Made by a program: the position numbers and the translations under genes. From Selenomonas sp. (GTDB taxonomy: Bacteria; Bacillota_C; Negativicutes; Selenomonadales; Selenomonadaceae), in contig NZ_JAILPX010000001.1 in assembly GCF_024699275.1 (NCBI RefSeq), positions 1 through 34,806 on the forward strand: DNA of 34,806 bases, given 5' to 3'. The notes below the pieces were generated by a model, which ran no database searches, was not told where the DNA came from, and worked only from the letters and a program-made list of their open reading frames with translations. This document shows, one piece after another, positions 34,741-34,806 of this stretch (within the stretch, counting starts at the first letter, position 1; each line of letters starts with the position of its first letter).

Positions 34741-34806
34741 TTATTTACAGTTCTGCTGAACTTCTTTGCTCCAGGGAAGAAAATCTTCCAGCAGTTCAGG
34801 ATGTAT
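34741..34806 (-). CDS. C-terminal end of a putative IS66-family transposase (partial)
   Basis: Only 21 residues and a TAA stop are inside the window: IHPELLEDFLPWSKEVQQNC plus a final lysine. The pattern HPELLEDFLPWS followed by a short polar end is what I recall from the extreme C-termini of IS66-type transposases. The rest lies beyond the right edge. The call rests on this short motif and the nearby GTAAGCG terminus, so it is tentative. Confidence 0.45.
   Translation of the reverse strand: MHPELLEDFLPWSKEVQQNCK

Larger units (their letters stand above)
34667..34806. mobile_element. Probable end of an IS66-type insertion sequence (runs off the right edge)
   Basis: GTAAGCG at 34667–34673 matches the GTAA-type terminus described for IS66-family inverted repeats and lies one base after the stop of the AI-2E-family gene. 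The last codons of a minus-strand reading frame resembling the C-terminus of an IS66 transposase lie 67 nt inside. The other end, and hence the 8-bp target duplication, is outside the window. Confidence 0.45.

Overview
The window is about 35 kb of chromosomal backbone, most likely from a Selenomonadaceae-type member of the Negativicutes (diderm Firmicutes). The gene content is Firmicute: addAB, the dnaG–rpoD operon with a SigA-type factor, rny–ymdB, spoVS, trmK–nif3 and a YitT protein. An LptA/OstA-like periplasmic protein implies an outer membrane with LPS, and the nap genes imply anaerobic nitrate respiration. The lineage is inferred from this gene set and not from a database search.

Layout. 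1–5.6 kb: addA (cut by the left edge) and addB, minus strand. 5.6–8.2 kb: a degenerate PaaK-like protein, cheR and a small heat-shock protein, minus strand, with repeated hairpins ahead of cheR. 8.2–17.5 kb: a minus-strand housekeeping block of leuS, yitT-like, nif3-like, trmK, rpoD, dnaG and a dGTPase-like HD gene. 17.6–18.2 kb: lptA-like gene (plus), divergent from the dGTPase gene. 18.3–19.7 kb: an alanine/sodium symporter (minus). 19.9–21.1 kb: a plus-strand gene derived from a P1B-type metal ATPase that has lost every catalytic motif. 21.2–26.3 kb: a minus-strand group reading rny, an unknown 180-aa gene, ymdB, spoVS, a PHP-domain gene and a P-loop/Asp23 fusion. 26.4–27.8 kb: a small zinc-ribbon membrane protein (plus) and a uridine-kinase-like P-loop protein (minus). 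28.1–32.2 kb: a nitrate reductase cluster in the order napG–napH–napC/nrfH-like–napA (minus). 32.5–34.7 kb: an M48 metallopeptidase and an AI-2E-family membrane protein (plus). The right edge carries what looks like the end of an IS66-type element.

The nap cluster reads as one electron-transfer chain: menaquinol to NapGH and/or the membrane-anchored multiheme cytochrome, then to a Tat-exported NapA that may be lipid-anchored. No NapB or NapD is present, and the cytochrome carries five haem motifs, the first of them CX3CH. A TTGTGA-N6-TCACCA palindrome upstream suggests Rex or Crp/Fnr control. The rny–ymdB part is an RNA-decay and signalling group. The most unusual genes are the P-type ATPase pseudoenzyme, the PaaK-like protein without its ATP-binding loop, and the P-loop/Asp23 fusion. 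Every start is taken from the best ribosome-binding site, so several genes are shorter than the longest open frame. No tRNA, rRNA or CRISPR array was seen, and no gene-free stretch exceeds 300 bases.
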